A DNA stretch of 64,000 nt. It comes from Paenibacillus sp. JJ-223 (GTDB taxonomy: Bacteria > Bacillota > Bacilli > Paenibacillales > Paenibacillaceae). The stretch's first letter is position 1, and every line of letters starts with the position of its first letter. Position numbers and translations under genes: made by a program. The notes under the pieces are model-generated. The model ran no database searches, was not told the origin of the DNA, and was given only the letters and a program-made list of their open reading frames with translations. Positions 25,751 through 34,850 of this stretch are shown in pieces. The stretch spans positions 124,001-188,000 of the forward strand of contig NZ_CAKMMP010000011.1 in NCBI RefSeq assembly GCF_927798175.1, written 5' to 3'.

Positions 25751-26707
25751 TCACTTCGTCTCCTCAAGCATATCCCGAACATCGGCCAAAAGCTCGGGCA
25801 CGCCGCCTTCATAACCGGGCCGAAGCCCTAACAGTCTTTCCAGCATGACTCGCATGGATGGCGAGAGATCAAGCTCTTCCTGCCAGCTTGCAGGAGCTTT
25901 CCCCTTTTCCGGTTCAAACGCGGAATACAACATGAACAACAGAAAATGCCCCACATCCTGAAGATCCTGATCCGCAATCGCCGGCTCGTCCTCCGGTAAA
26001 GGAACGTCCCGCATTCGCCGTTTCAATTCCGGCAGGAGCGGTTCCCCCATGCGCCGCGCCAGGCCGAAATCAATCAAATGCACCTGGCCGTCACGCAGGA
26101 TGACGTTGGGGATGCGTACATCGCCATGAATGTATCCCTGCTGATGCACATGGTTTAACGGTCCGAGCAGACGACCCACCAGTTCAAGACACTCCTGTTC
26201 CGAATAGACGCACCCCTGCTCGAAGATGCACTGCTCCAGCGTTTCTCCGCGTACATACTCCGCAGCCAGGTAGTTCCGGCCGAGGTAACTGAACGATTCG
26301 AGCAGCTTGGGGATGAAAGGATGCTCCAGACGGCCCATCACTTCCGCTTCCCGCTCAAGCAGCCTCACCGAAAGCGTTCCTTTGCTGGGCTTCGACTCCT
26401 TCAATGCGACCTCCTGCCCCGTATGTTCATCCGTGCATAAATAAGTGAGTCCGTAACTGCCCATGCCAAGGAGTCGGGTAACGGTGTACCTTTCGGCAAT
26501 GGTTGTGCCCTTCCTCTGGGGTCGGTCTGTCCAAAATCCGATCCATCGTTGCCAGCTTCGCCGCAGTCCCACATGTCCTCCTACATCGCAGCCGGGATTC
26601 GAATTTGTCATCAGTGGCGTGCAAAATCGTACCCGGCCCGTCTTCTGGTATCGTATGGAGACTATTATATCAGGCAGCGTAAGCAGAGGAATAGCACGGG
26701 CGGACAA
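25751..26707 (-). CDS. Ser/Thr protein kinase (Hanks type, non-RD)
   Basis: Up to 318 residues. The kinase domain begins near residue 72: G-loop L-L-G-M-G-S-Y-G, ATP lysine in E-V-A-L-K-E, catalytic loop H-G-D-V-R-I-P-N, and D-F-G as I-D-F-G-L-A. The usual HRD arginine is Gly, so it is a non-RD kinase with a short activation segment; no membrane segment or PASTA domain is seen, so it is cytoplasmic. The start is unclear: TTG at 26707, just after the upstream gene, or ATG at 26611, which lacks a ribosome site. It is co-transcribed with a MerR-like coiled-coil protein, a plausible substrate or partner. Confidence 0.88.
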   Translation of the reverse strand: MSARAIPLLTLPDIIVSIRYQKTGRVRFCTPLMTNSNPGCDVGGHVGLRRSWQRWIGFWTDRPQRKGTTIAERYTVTRLLGMGSYGLTYLCTDEHTGQEVALKESKPSKGTLSVRLLEREAEVMGRLEHPFIPKLLESFSYLGRNYLAAEYVRGETLEQCIFEQGCVYSEQECLELVGRLLGPLNHVHQQGYIHGDVRIPNVILRDGQVHLIDFGLARRMGEPLLPELKRRMRDVPLPEDEPAIADQDLQDVGHFLLFMLYSAFEPEKGKAPASWQEELDLSPSMRVMLERLLGLRPGYEGGVPELLADVRDMLEETK

Positions 26708-26716
26708 CGATGTTCG

Positions 26717-27451
26717 TCACGCCTCTTTATGTTTTTTGGGCAACAACCCAAACAACATCCGCAACGACACCCCCTTGGATTTGCGTTGTCTCCCCTGGTA
26801 ACTGCGCAGATTGGTAACCAGCTCACGATCCCGCTCTTCCTCCAATTTGTCATTCATCCATTGCTGCTGCTTGTCCATCTGCCCCAGCAATTCCTCATAT
26901 ACGGCGGCAAGCTCCCCAATTTTTGCTTCAAGTTCATTGACCCGCTCCTGCAGCTGCGTCTGCTCATCCTTCGGTTCCACGGCCCCATGCGTCACTTCGC
27001 TGACCAGCTGCCCCAACCCTTCCACCATACGGGAATGGACGGAGGATGCCGCCACTTCCGGAAAAAGCGATGGCATGGACAATGGCGCGGCAGCCTCGAA
27101 TGCAGGCTCCCCGCTGCCACCCACAACCTCGTGATCGGCTCCCTCCCGCCCACTGTTGGAAACGTCCATTTCATCATTTGTCTCATCAGGTTCGGGACCG
27201 TCATCGGCACGCATATCATTGGCCAGGACGGTTACTACGGCATCGGCAAGCGGCATATTGTGCTCTCGCAGTTCCATCATCAGTCTTTCAATGCACTCCA
27301 CGTCCTCTGTTTTGAACAGACGCGATTTGTTCGCGGCTCGTTCAAAGCGGTATCCCCGTTCTTCCAGCGCCGCTGCATATTTACGAAGAGTGCTGGCCCC
27401 AATTCCCAGACTCTTGGCTGTTTCCGTCGTTGCTCCTGCTTCTTCAATCAT
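26717..27451 (-). CDS. MerR-like HTH coiled-coil protein (RacA-like layout)
   Basis: A 244-residue protein. Residues 1-75 form a MerR-type winged helix (AGATTETAKSLGIGASTLRK, then F-K-T-E-D-V-E). A long acidic linker follows (about 85-165), then a heptad-rich coiled coil at about 165-225 and a basic Arg/Lys tail. This layout resembles RacA-type chromosome-anchoring or MerR-like structural proteins rather than a ligand-sensing regulator. GGGAGGG lies 8 bases before the ATG at 27451. The Ser/Thr kinase gene follows at once, suggesting phosphorylation control. Confidence 0.8.
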   Translation of the reverse strand: MIEEAGATTETAKSLGIGASTLRKYAAALEERGYRFERAANKSRLFKTEDVECIERLMMELREHNMPLADAVVTVLANDMRADDGPEPDETNDEMDVSNSGREGADHEVVGGSGEPAFEAAAPLSMPSLFPEVAASSVHSRMVEGLGQLVSEVTHGAVEPKDEQTQLQERVNELEAKIGELAAVYEELLGQMDKQQQWMNDKLEEERDRELVTNLRSYQGRQRKSKGVSLRMLFGLLPKKHKEA

Positions 27452-28014
27452 TTGAAATTCCCTCCCGTTATCGAAGTCTTTGACTACCAAAGGACATAGC
27501 TTCAGCGTTCCTCTTGGGGAACGTTCATCGGATTGGGCAACAGTTAAACAAGCTCAATCATGCTGTTTTCAGCATTTGCCGTATGTATTCGTGAATTCAT
27601 GGAATAATCCCTTTGACGGTTTTCTTCTGTTTCTGGGGATTCATAAGAACTTTTGTCAGTCGCTTTTTTCGAAAAATTCCCGCCTGTTTCGACTTAAGCC
27701 ACATATGCCGTCGTGTCGAACGCTGCACATGCAAATGCTGTCATTTTGCTTCGACACCCGTGTTGAAATCAGACATTTTCAGGGGTACATGCCTCGAAAA
27801 AAAGGGAGGTTACCTATTTCCATCGCAATTCGTGTCAATTTTGTTAACCTCATTACCCCACTACGCTCCCGCGATAACGGGAATCATTGCTGTAAAGCAT
27901 TTTCATGTGTTATCTTATGTAACGTATATTTGGAATCCGACATATTTTATAAGACCTTACTTAACATAATGCATGTTATGAACGGATTATATTCGAAAAC
28001 GGAGGTTGAACGAG
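27452..28014. other. Gene-free stretch upstream of ldh
   Basis: 563 bases with no convincing gene; overlapping frames here lack ribosome sites and family features. It contains an 8-bp inverted repeat GTGTCGAA/TTCGACAC (27713-27720, 27750-27757) and must hold the promoters of ldh and of the divergent HTH-kinase operon. I could not find a confident Rex site. Confidence 0.5.
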
Positions 28015-28968
28015 GTGTTAGGCAGATCAGGTAAAGTAGCGGTGATCGGGGCGGGTTTGGTTGGTTCAAGTTGTGCTTATTCAATGATTAATCAGTCCAT
28101 ATGCAGGGAAATCATGATGGTTGACCGGACATACGACCGCGCAGTTGCGCAAGCGCTCGATTTTTCCCATTGCATGGACTTTACGCACAATCGCACCAAG
28201 GTGTACGCGGGAACGTATGCCGATTGCACCAGCATGGACGTTATTGTGCTTACGGCCGGAGCCAACCCCAAGCCGGGGCAGACACGCCTTGACCTTCTGG
28301 AAGAGGCCGAGGCCATCACCAAAGATATCGTGCTTCCGATCATGGACAGCGGGTTCCAGGGTATTTTTGTCGTTGCAGCCAACCCGGTTGACGTCGTCAC
28401 TTATATGGTTTGGAAGCTGTCGGGCTTGCCGCGCGAACGCGTCATCGGCACGGGAACTTCCATCGACTCATCCAGGCTCAAAACCTTGCTGTCCGAAGTG
28501 TTCTCCATTGATCCGCGCAGCGTGCACGGATATGCCCTCGGGGAACATGGCGAGTCCCAGTTCGTCGCCTGGTCCCACGTGACGATCGGCGGCAAGCCGA
28601 TCATGCACATTTTGGAGCAGCACAAGGAGCGTTTCAAACATCTCGATCTGGACGATATCGCCCGCAAAACGAAGGATGCGGGATGGGAAATTTTCACGCG
28701 CAAAGGCTCCACGCAGTTTGGTATCGGCAACGCCCTCGCCCACATTACGCGTTCCATCCTGAACGACGAGCACAAAATCATTGCCGTATCCGCCATTCTG
28801 GACGGGGAATACGGACAGAAAGACGTTTGCGTTGGGGTACCAGCCATTATTAGTGGCAATGGCATCCAGGAAGTCATCGAGCTGCATCTCCATGAAACGG
28901 AACGTGAAAAGTTCGAACGTTCGTGCAGCATTTTGTCCGGGAGCATCCGTCGATTAACGTTGGCATAG
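28015..28968 (+). CDS. ldh: L-lactate dehydrogenase
   Basis: A 317-residue NAD-dependent enzyme interconverting pyruvate and L-lactate. Seen are the Rossmann motif G-A-G-L-V-G-S, the loop ahead of the substrate arginine (T-A-G-A-N-P-K-P-G-Q-T-R-L-D-L), N-P-V-D-V-V-T, G-T-G-T-S-I-D-S-S-R, and the catalytic histidine in G-E-H-G-E-S. The Q-T-R pattern favours lactate over malate dehydrogenase. I chose the GTG at 28015 because CGGAGG lies 9 bases upstream; a TTG at 28006 is too close to that site. It serves NAD regeneration under low oxygen. Confidence 0.95.
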   Translation: MLGRSGKVAVIGAGLVGSSCAYSMINQSICREIMMVDRTYDRAVAQALDFSHCMDFTHNRTKVYAGTYADCTSMDVIVLTAGANPKPGQTRLDLLEEAEAITKDIVLPIMDSGFQGIFVVAANPVDVVTYMVWKLSGLPRERVIGTGTSIDSSRLKTLLSEVFSIDPRSVHGYALGEHGESQFVAWSHVTIGGKPIMHILEQHKERFKHLDLDDIARKTKDAGWEIFTRKGSTQFGIGNALAHITRSILNDEHKIIAVSAILDGEYGQKDVCVGVPAIISGNGIQEVIELHLHETEREKFERSCSILSGSIRRLTLA

Positions 28969-28994
28969 CGATTTTCTTTTTAACATATAACAAA

Positions 28995-29040
28995 AAGCCA
29001 GGACGCTCCTCGCTGTACGGGGCCCTGGCTTATTGTTTTT
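28995..29040. terminator. Terminator between ldh and the alpha/beta hydrolase gene
   Basis: AAGCCAGG (28995-29002) pairs with CCTGGCTT (29024-29031), followed by a T-rich run; it lies between convergent genes. Confidence 0.75.
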
Positions 29041-29060
29041 TTGCGCCCAACCGTCGCTTT

Positions 29061-30050
29061 TCAGTTCCCTTTCTCGGAAATGTCCGACGTAAACTGCTCG
29101 ACTGCCAGGCTTATTTCCTTGTATTTCGTCCAGTGAAGGTAATGGCCGCCTTCCATGACGATGATTCGGCTGACAGAATCGTCCGGCAATTGAGTCTGAT
29201 AGAACGTCACGTTGGTCTTTCCATCCTTTGCCTCCCTGTTTTCTTTTGTTGTAAAAATCAGGACGGGAACATCCGGGGGAAATGCCATGTCGGCGGTCTT
29301 GGCCACGTTACTGCCAATTTCGTTCGTTTCATCGATGATGTTTCGGTTGGTTCCCTTCCATGCCGTAATTGCCCTCATCTTATCGAGATTCGCAACCGAG
29401 TACAGCCCCTCTTCCGCCCTTGGCAAAAAGTCTGCCGGATTGATGAGCATAGCCAACCTGATCACGCCGGTCGGAGCTGCCAGGCCCATGTACGAAGGTG
29501 CGGTAGGCGCGCTCTCGCCAAAGTATGCCAACGCCTGGGGCAATGTTGGATCGATGCCAATGACCGCCCTGACCTCATCCGGATAACGGTTGGCGTAGTA
29601 CATGCTGTAGATACCAGACATGGAATGGGGCATCAGAATATAAGGACCTTCGATCCCTGACTTTTTCAAAGCCGTTCGCAGCTCCTCCACGATGTTCTCC
29701 ACGGTCCGCTCCTTGTGGGTCACATCGCTCCAGCCGTAACCAAAGCCCTCCACGATAACCACTTTGTTCCTCTCAGCCAGCTCGTTGATCAACGGTTCAA
29801 AATCCAGCACGGGGGCCGGCGTACCGAGTCCGCTCAACAACACGATCGTTTGCTTCCCGGCGCCTTTCGCGTAGACATGCATCTTTTCACCGTTTACTTC
29901 GATGAATGTCCCCATGGGAGGATACTTTCCTTTTTCATAAGCTGTAAGCACTTGGTGAATAACCACCCACAGAACAACGAATGAGACAAGGAGCAATATG
30001 ATTTTCAAGACCACGGCCCGCAAACGTTTTATAGTTGTATTCATTTTCAT
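29061..30050 (-). CDS. Membrane-anchored alpha/beta hydrolase
   Basis: A 329-residue protein with an N-terminal membrane anchor at about residues 13-33 and an extracellular alpha/beta-hydrolase domain. The nucleophile elbow is P-H-S-M-S-G, the acid is likely in D-V-P-V-L-I-F-T-T or nearby, and the histidine is in E-G-G-H-Y-L-H-W. It may hydrolyse an ester or amide outside the membrane. It lies 16 bases after the permease gene of the LanFEG-like cluster on the same strand, so co-transcription is likely, perhaps as a detoxifying partner. Confidence 0.85.
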   Translation of the reverse strand: MKMNTTIKRLRAVVLKIILLLVSFVVLWVVIHQVLTAYEKGKYPPMGTFIEVNGEKMHVYAKGAGKQTIVLLSGLGTPAPVLDFEPLINELAERNKVVIVEGFGYGWSDVTHKERTVENIVEELRTALKKSGIEGPYILMPHSMSGIYSMYYANRYPDEVRAVIGIDPTLPQALAYFGESAPTAPSYMGLAAPTGVIRLAMLINPADFLPRAEEGLYSVANLDKMRAITAWKGTNRNIIDETNEIGSNVAKTADMAFPPDVPVLIFTTKENREAKDGKTNVTFYQTQLPDDSVSRIIVMEGGHYLHWTKYKEISLAVEQFTSDISEKGN

Positions 30051-30066
30051 CGACCTGTACCTGCGT

Positions 30067-30801
30067 TCAAATTTCTTTACGCCGGAAATACAGCAGCCCG
30101 ATCAGCAGGAAAAATACCGCGCTTCCGCCAACCACGGCAATCAACGTGCCGAGCGGCACATTATACGCGCCAAAGCCGCCGCTTCCTGTCGGCATCATCA
30201 ACAGCATCGGCTGCGCCCATGGATAATACGGACCATAAGTCGCCGAATTGATGATCAGAATATTCGGCACGGTCAGGCCGAAATTCAACGCGAGCGGTGC
30301 GGCGAAGCTGCTCCACACCAACGATACGAACATTTGCAAAGCAGCTAACGGCAGAGCGGCGAACAGTCCCAGCAGCAGATGGCCTGCAAGGAGTCCCCAC
30401 GGGACAGGCTGCGTAAAGCCATGGAACATGCCTCCAAGCACGATGGACCCGAGCATCAAACACTGCGTGAGTGCAAGCAGCACCATCACGACGGTCAATT
30501 TGGCTGAGTATACGCCTGTGCGCGTCAGCGGGAGGACCAGCATTTGTTTCCATCCGCCGCCGGCATGTTCGAAGCGGCAGACGAACGAGGCAAACACGCC
30601 CGTTAACATCGGAAATAACAGCAAGCCGTGCAAGGAAAGCATCGCGTTCATCAACACGGCCCAGTTTCCGCCCGGCGTGGCGGTGATCCCAAGCAGCAGC
30701 GCAAGCAGCGGGCTGACGAGAATCAGGAGCCATATCGGCGATTTCCCCATTTTCAGCCGCTCGGACGAGAGGATTCGAAAATATGTCGTCGCAAAGTTCA
30801 T
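30067..30801 (-). CDS. ABC exporter permease, LanG/LanE-like
   Basis: A 244-residue ABC-2-type permease with six membrane segments. The opening FATTYFRILSSERLKMGKSPIW and the Pro-rich segment pattern fit the lantibiotic-immunity MutE/EpiE family. The ATG at 30801 lies 1 base after the stop of the upstream permease; an earlier frame opening at 30840 would overlap that gene. With the sister permease and the ATPase it should form a LanFEG- or Bcr-like exporter that removes peptide antibiotics from the membrane. Confidence 0.85.
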   Translation of the reverse strand: MNFATTYFRILSSERLKMGKSPIWLLILVSPLLALLLGITATPGGNWAVLMNAMLSLHGLLLFPMLTGVFASFVCRFEHAGGGWKQMLVLPLTRTGVYSAKLTVVMVLLALTQCLMLGSIVLGGMFHGFTQPVPWGLLAGHLLLGLFAALPLAALQMFVSLVWSSFAAPLALNFGLTVPNILIINSATYGPYYPWAQPMLLMMPTGSGGFGAYNVPLGTLIAVVGGSAVFFLLIGLLYFRRKEI

Positions 30802-30802
30802 C

Positions 30803-31519
30803 CTAGGCCACATCCTTTCGACTGAAGTGGACCATGCCAAGCAGCAGGATCAGCAATCCCGCACCAATGCCCATACCCGCAAACATCAAGGGGTTCGGAC
30901 CGCTCCAAGCCATCTGGGACCAAGCGAGCGGGAAATATGGGGAAAGGGACAACGAAAACAAGCCTACGATGGCCAAAACAATGCCAAGGGTTACCGGCAG
31001 CGCCTGGTTTTTGCTGACCGTGGTCAACCAAAATTCAAGCGACAATACCGGCAGCGCCCCAGCAAGCGGCATCAATCCGAGCGTGATCGCCTGTCCCCAC
31101 GGAATACTTCCCGCATCGAATCCAAGCACCAATCCAAGGACGACGATGCCAGCGGTCAGCAACAAACACGAAATGATCAGCAGCACGCAAGCAAGCAAAA
31201 ATTTGCCCGTGTATACGGCCGTTCTGGAGATCGGCATGGCCAAAAGCTGCTTCCATGAACCCTGTTCATGCTCAACGCCCGCGATCATCGAACTGAGCAC
31301 CGTTGCACCCAACATCAGGGCGAGCGGCACGAACATCACCACGTTTTCGAGCAGCCCTCCCCACAGATCGGCTGCGTATTGTTCCTTCAAGTAATCGAGC
31401 CTCAAACCGAAGTTCAGCGCCTGCATTGCGGTCAGTCCGATCGGTGCCAGAAAAACGAGAAACCAAATGCCCTTGCCGCGTATCTTCAGCCAATCGGAAA
31501 ATAGCGCCCGCCCTGTCAT
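30803..31519 (-). CDS. ABC exporter permease, LanE/LanG-like
   Basis: A 238-residue ABC-2-type permease with six hydrophobic segments and the same opening pattern as its neighbour (R-A-L-F-S-D-W-L-K-I-R-G-K-G-I-W) and the segment G-V-E-H-E-Q-G-S-W-K-Q-L-L-A-M-P-I-S-R, which is typical of the family. It overlaps the ATPase gene by 4 bases (ATGA), so their synthesis is coupled. Confidence 0.85.
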   Translation of the reverse strand: MTGRALFSDWLKIRGKGIWFLVFLAPIGLTAMQALNFGLRLDYLKEQYAADLWGGLLENVVMFVPLALMLGATVLSSMIAGVEHEQGSWKQLLAMPISRTAVYTGKFLLACVLLIISCLLLTAGIVVLGLVLGFDAGSIPWGQAITLGLMPLAGALPVLSLEFWLTTVSKNQALPVTLGIVLAIVGLFSLSLSPYFPLAWSQMAWSGPNPLMFAGMGIGAGLLILLLGMVHFSRKDVA

Positions 31520-32430
31520 ATGGAAGCCCCCTCGCCGATCACGCGCATGAAGAGGTCCTCCAAGGATTGGCGATGCTCCTCCACGCGATACACCGCATGA
31601 TCCCGTTCCACCAGGCGGCGAACGAGCAAGGCGATGGCGCTATCGTCCATGTAAGGGAACGTCAGCATTGACCCCTGGCGTTGGCCGAACTGTCCTTGCT
31701 CCCGCGCCAGCTTCATCGCTTCTTCCGGCTCCGACACCGTCAGGCATATGGAACTGCCTGTCTGGTTATGCAAGTTCGCGATGGTATCCTGCAAGACCAT
31801 TTTTCCGTCACGGATAATGCCGACCCGGCTGGCCATCTGCTCCACTTCGCTGAGCAAGTGACTGGACACGAGGACCGTGATGCCGTGTTCCAAGGGCATG
31901 CGTTTGATCAGTTCGCGGATCTCTTGAATGCCTGCCGGGTCCAGACCGTTCGTCGGCTCGTCCAAAATGAGCAGCTCCGGCTGGCATAACAGCGCGCTGG
32001 CAATGCCGAGACGCTGCTTCATGCCCAGCGAATACCCTTTGACTGACCGTTTGGCGTCCCGAGTCAGGTCAACAATCGAGAGCACTTCGCTAATCCGCGA
32101 TTTGGGCGCGCCCAAAATCCGGCGCAGGGCTTCCAAATTTTCGACCGCATTCAGATGCCCGTAATAGGACGGATATTCGACGAGCGAGCCCACACGCCGC
32201 AAAATGTCCATGCGATCCTTGCGGATGTCTTTATCAAAGATGCGAATGACGCCCTTCGTCGGCTTGATCAGGCCGAGCAGCATGCGGATCGTCGTTGTTT
32301 TGCCGGCGCCGTTCGGGCCGAGGAAACCGTAGATGTCTCCTTTTTTAATCGTCAAATCAAGTTCCCGGACCGCTGCGCGGTCGCGATATGTTTTCCACAG
32401 GTTGGCGGTTTGAATAATGTTTTCGCTCAT
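31516..32430 (-). CDS. ABC exporter ATPase, LanF/BcrA-like
   Basis: A 304-residue ATPase with Walker A G-P-N-G-A-G-K-T-T, signature Y-S-L-G-M-K-Q-R and Walker B L-L-I-L-D-E-P-T-N-G-L-D. The sequence fits the BcrA/MutF subfamily, which powers export of bacitracin or lantibiotics. GAGGTG precedes the ATG. A two-component system is encoded directly upstream, and the 99-base gap between them holds a direct repeat that may be its binding site. Confidence 0.93.
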   Translation of the reverse strand: MSENIIQTANLWKTYRDRAAVRELDLTIKKGDIYGFLGPNGAGKTTTIRMLLGLIKPTKGVIRIFDKDIRKDRMDILRRVGSLVEYPSYYGHLNAVENLEALRRILGAPKSRISEVLSIVDLTRDAKRSVKGYSLGMKQRLGIASALLCQPELLILDEPTNGLDPAGIQEIRELIKRMPLEHGITVLVSSHLLSEVEQMASRVGIIRDGKMVLQDTIANLHNQTGSSICLTVSEPEEAMKLAREQGQFGQRQGSMLTFPYMDDSAIALLVRRLVERDHAVYRVEEHRQSLEDLFMRVIGEGASI

Positions 32431-32489
32431 GGTTTAATCACCTCGGAACCCATATTAAAGGTTCAAGGTTAAAAGCCGGGGTGCCCGAA

Positions 32490-32506
32490 GTTTAAGTTTA
32501 GTTTAA
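32490..32506 (-). promoter_or_regulatory. Direct repeat upstream of the ABC exporter, candidate response-regulator site
   Basis: On the minus strand TTAAAC (32501-32506), five bases, then TTAAAC (32490-32495): an 11-bp period as used by OmpR-type regulators. It lies about 60 bases upstream of the ATPase start, in the gap after the kinase gene. Confidence 0.45.
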
Positions 32507-32529
32507 AAAACGCGTTCCCGGGGATGTCA

Positions 32530-34062
32530 CTAGTTAACGCCGCTGTAGATATAAATCGCAACACCTTGCGCCGAACTTTCCACGCGCTTGCGCAGCCCCA
32601 TTTCGCGAATGAGCAGATCGACGATGGATAAACCAAGCCCCGTTCCTCTGGTCTCGGACTCCTTCTGCATGCCTGGGCCGGCATCACGCACCACGATGAC
32701 CCGTTGACCCTTGATTTCTTCCGTGGCGATGCCGATGTACCGGCCTGCGGCTGCATGCCGCACCGCATTTTGAAACAGATTGTCCAGCACGCGCCTGAAT
32801 CCCTGTTCATCCACGCGCCAAATCAAAGATTCGTCCGGCAGATCAATGTCGATCTCGAATTGTTCCCTCTCCCATACCGGATACCAGGATGCCGCCATTT
32901 CCCTCACGATACGCAAAACGTCCTTATCCTCCAGCTTCAGCGTATATTTTCCGCTCGCCAACAAATTGTAAGAGAGCATGTTGTCGATGAGTCCGCCCAG
33001 GTCGTCCATTTTAGCTTCCATTCGCATCAACGCATGAAGCCCGTTTTCGCTGAGCGCTTCCTTATGCAAAGCATGCATATGGCCCCGGATGACGGTAAGT
33101 GGCGTGCGCAAATCATGGGAAAGCCCAGCCACAAGCCGCTTGCGCAGCTGTTCCTCTTCCCGCTCCCGGTGCCGGCTATCCGTTAGTTGGTGCACCATCT
33201 GATTAAACGATTCCTCCAGCTGGCCGATTTCATCTGATGCACGGACGTTGACAGGCAGCGGAATGCCTTCTTTGCCCGGATCCACCATCGCCGTTTGCAG
33301 CCGGATCAGCCGCTTGCGAATGCGGGCAAAGAACAGGACCGACATCAAGATAAAGAACAGGAACACGATGCCCATAAACGTGAGCAAATACAAAAACTCC
33401 CAAGGTTCGCTGCGCTGCATCTCCAACATATGCCGCGGCATCTCGATGACCATAAACCCCTGCCCTTTGTCTACATTCCCGCCGCCCACAAAAGCGACCG
33501 CCGTCAACGGGTCGCGGTAGGAAGCATCCTTCATGAACTGCAGCATGTCGGACGCTTCCCAGACGGCGGGAATAAGGGTAACTTCCGTTCGCTGTTCGCC
33601 AAGCATCCACTTCAATCGAGTCTCCGCTTTAGCTGCATTTTTCGTTGCAGCCACTTCCACGCCGGTTCCTGGCAGAATTAGCTCGGTCTCCCCATTGCCG
33701 TTAACCCGGTATATCGAAGACTCGGGATAATCGTCATGCAGCTTCCTTAGCCGTGCATCCACTTCCTTCGGGGGAACCCCGTCCAGCCTCCGACCTTCGC
33801 CGATCCACATTTTCCCGAATCCCGTTGCATCGCCATACGGAGTCTGGTCCACATGATGGTTTGTATAGTTGGCAATGACGACATATGTTACAGAAATGAT
33901 TGGGAGGACGACCGGAACAAATAATACCGCACATAAAATGAGCAGAATATAACGGGACATCAAGGAACGCGTCCACCGGAGCTTGCGCACGTTCTCCGAT
34001 TTGCCCTTTCGAGTCTGGCGGGGCGCTTCTACTGTAGTCCGTTTCCGCCAACGGCGAATCAT
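32530..34062 (-). CDS. Sensor histidine kinase
   Basis: A 510-residue membrane kinase. A basic N-terminus precedes membrane segment 1 at about residues 36-62; an extracellular sensor of about 160 residues follows, then segment 2 at about 222-247, a HAMP domain, the phospho-acceptor H in G-L-S-H-D-L-R-T-P, N-box N-L-F-Q-N-A-V-R-H-A, and G-boxes D-A-G-P-G-M and G-T-G-L-G-L-S. The large extracellular domain suggests direct sensing outside. Its start overlaps the regulator's stop by 4 bases. It probably controls the LanFEG-like exporter downstream. Confidence 0.93.
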   Translation of the reverse strand: MIRRWRKRTTVEAPRQTRKGKSENVRKLRWTRSLMSRYILLILCAVLFVPVVLPIISVTYVVIANYTNHHVDQTPYGDATGFGKMWIGEGRRLDGVPPKEVDARLRKLHDDYPESSIYRVNGNGETELILPGTGVEVAATKNAAKAETRLKWMLGEQRTEVTLIPAVWEASDMLQFMKDASYRDPLTAVAFVGGGNVDKGQGFMVIEMPRHMLEMQRSEPWEFLYLLTFMGIVFLFFILMSVLFFARIRKRLIRLQTAMVDPGKEGIPLPVNVRASDEIGQLEESFNQMVHQLTDSRHREREEEQLRKRLVAGLSHDLRTPLTVIRGHMHALHKEALSENGLHALMRMEAKMDDLGGLIDNMLSYNLLASGKYTLKLEDKDVLRIVREMAASWYPVWEREQFEIDIDLPDESLIWRVDEQGFRRVLDNLFQNAVRHAAAGRYIGIATEEIKGQRVIVVRDAGPGMQKESETRGTGLGLSIVDLLIREMGLRKRVESSAQGVAIYIYSGVN

Positions 34063-34751
34063 GGTTTTTTCACGCGATATCCAACGCCGCGCACCGTTTG
34101 CAAAATCGTCGGATTCGCCGGATCGCGCTCCAGCTTCTCCCGCAGATGGCGAATATGCACCATTAACGTCTTGTCGCCGTCAAGGTAAGGTTCGTTCCAT
34201 ACCGCTTCGTAGATCTGCTCCTTGGTTCGGATCATGCCCATGTGCCGGAGCAGGTAGGCGAAGATGTGATACTGTTTTCCCGATAAAATAATCTCTTCTC
34301 CCGTTTCTTCATTGACGATCCGATGATCCTGCTCATGGATGGAGAGGTGCTCCAGCCTGATCGTTTGACCGGACGCCACTGCGGTACCCGACTTGCGCAA
34401 CTGGACCTCGATTCGGGCGGCCAACTCATCCGGATGAAACGGTTTGGTCACGTAGTCGTCCGCGAATTCAAGCCCGTGCAGCTTGTCGTCAATCGACGTC
34501 CGGGCCGAAAGCATGACGATCGGGACCGCGGGATGTTCCTTTTTGAGTCGTTGCCCTACCGTGAATCCGTCCAATCCGGGCAGCATCACGTCGAGAATAA
34601 TCAAGGAGCATCCATTTGCCGCCTCCGTGGCTCCTTCGCCGCTTGCGAGCCAAACGACGTCATATCCTCGTTCTTCAAGGTCATCCCTGACCCATGCGGA
34701 AATTTCGATGTCGTCCTCAATGTATAACAATTTTGGTTTCATGCGTATCAT
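34059..34751 (-). CDS. OmpR-family response regulator
   Basis: A 230-residue regulator: receiver domain with acidic pair E-D-D, phospho-acceptor Asp in L-I-I-L-D-V-M-L-P and Lys in Y-V-T-K-P-F, then a C-terminal winged helix (RTKEQIYEAVWNE, TLMVHIRHLREKLE, GVGYRVKKP). It is the partner of the kinase that follows. AAAGG precedes the ATG at 34751; an in-frame ATG at 34742 is the alternative. It heads a probable operon with the kinase and the ABC exporter. Confidence 0.93.
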   Translation of the reverse strand: MIRMKPKLLYIEDDIEISAWVRDDLEERGYDVVWLASGEGATEAANGCSLIILDVMLPGLDGFTVGQRLKKEHPAVPIVMLSARTSIDDKLHGLEFADDYVTKPFHPDELAARIEVQLRKSGTAVASGQTIRLEHLSIHEQDHRIVNEETGEEIILSGKQYHIFAYLLRHMGMIRTKEQIYEAVWNEPYLDGDKTLMVHIRHLREKLERDPANPTILQTVRGVGYRVKKP

Positions 34752-34850
34752 CGTTTCCTTTCTGCTTCTTTGAGGTAATATATCTCAATTATACCTAAAC
34801 TGCCGATATCACGTCGGTTCATGTTCATTATGATTGGAGGAGTGCATCAC

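Noticed and set aside
27713..27757. GTGTCGAA/TTCGACAC inverted repeat as a Rex or other ldh operator
   Set aside because: The arms are 29 bases apart and do not fit TTGTGA-type Rex sites; kept only as a note.
27480..28034. Open frame of 184 codons upstream of ldh
   Set aside because: No ribosome site, unnatural composition, and it runs into the ldh start; treated as intergenic.
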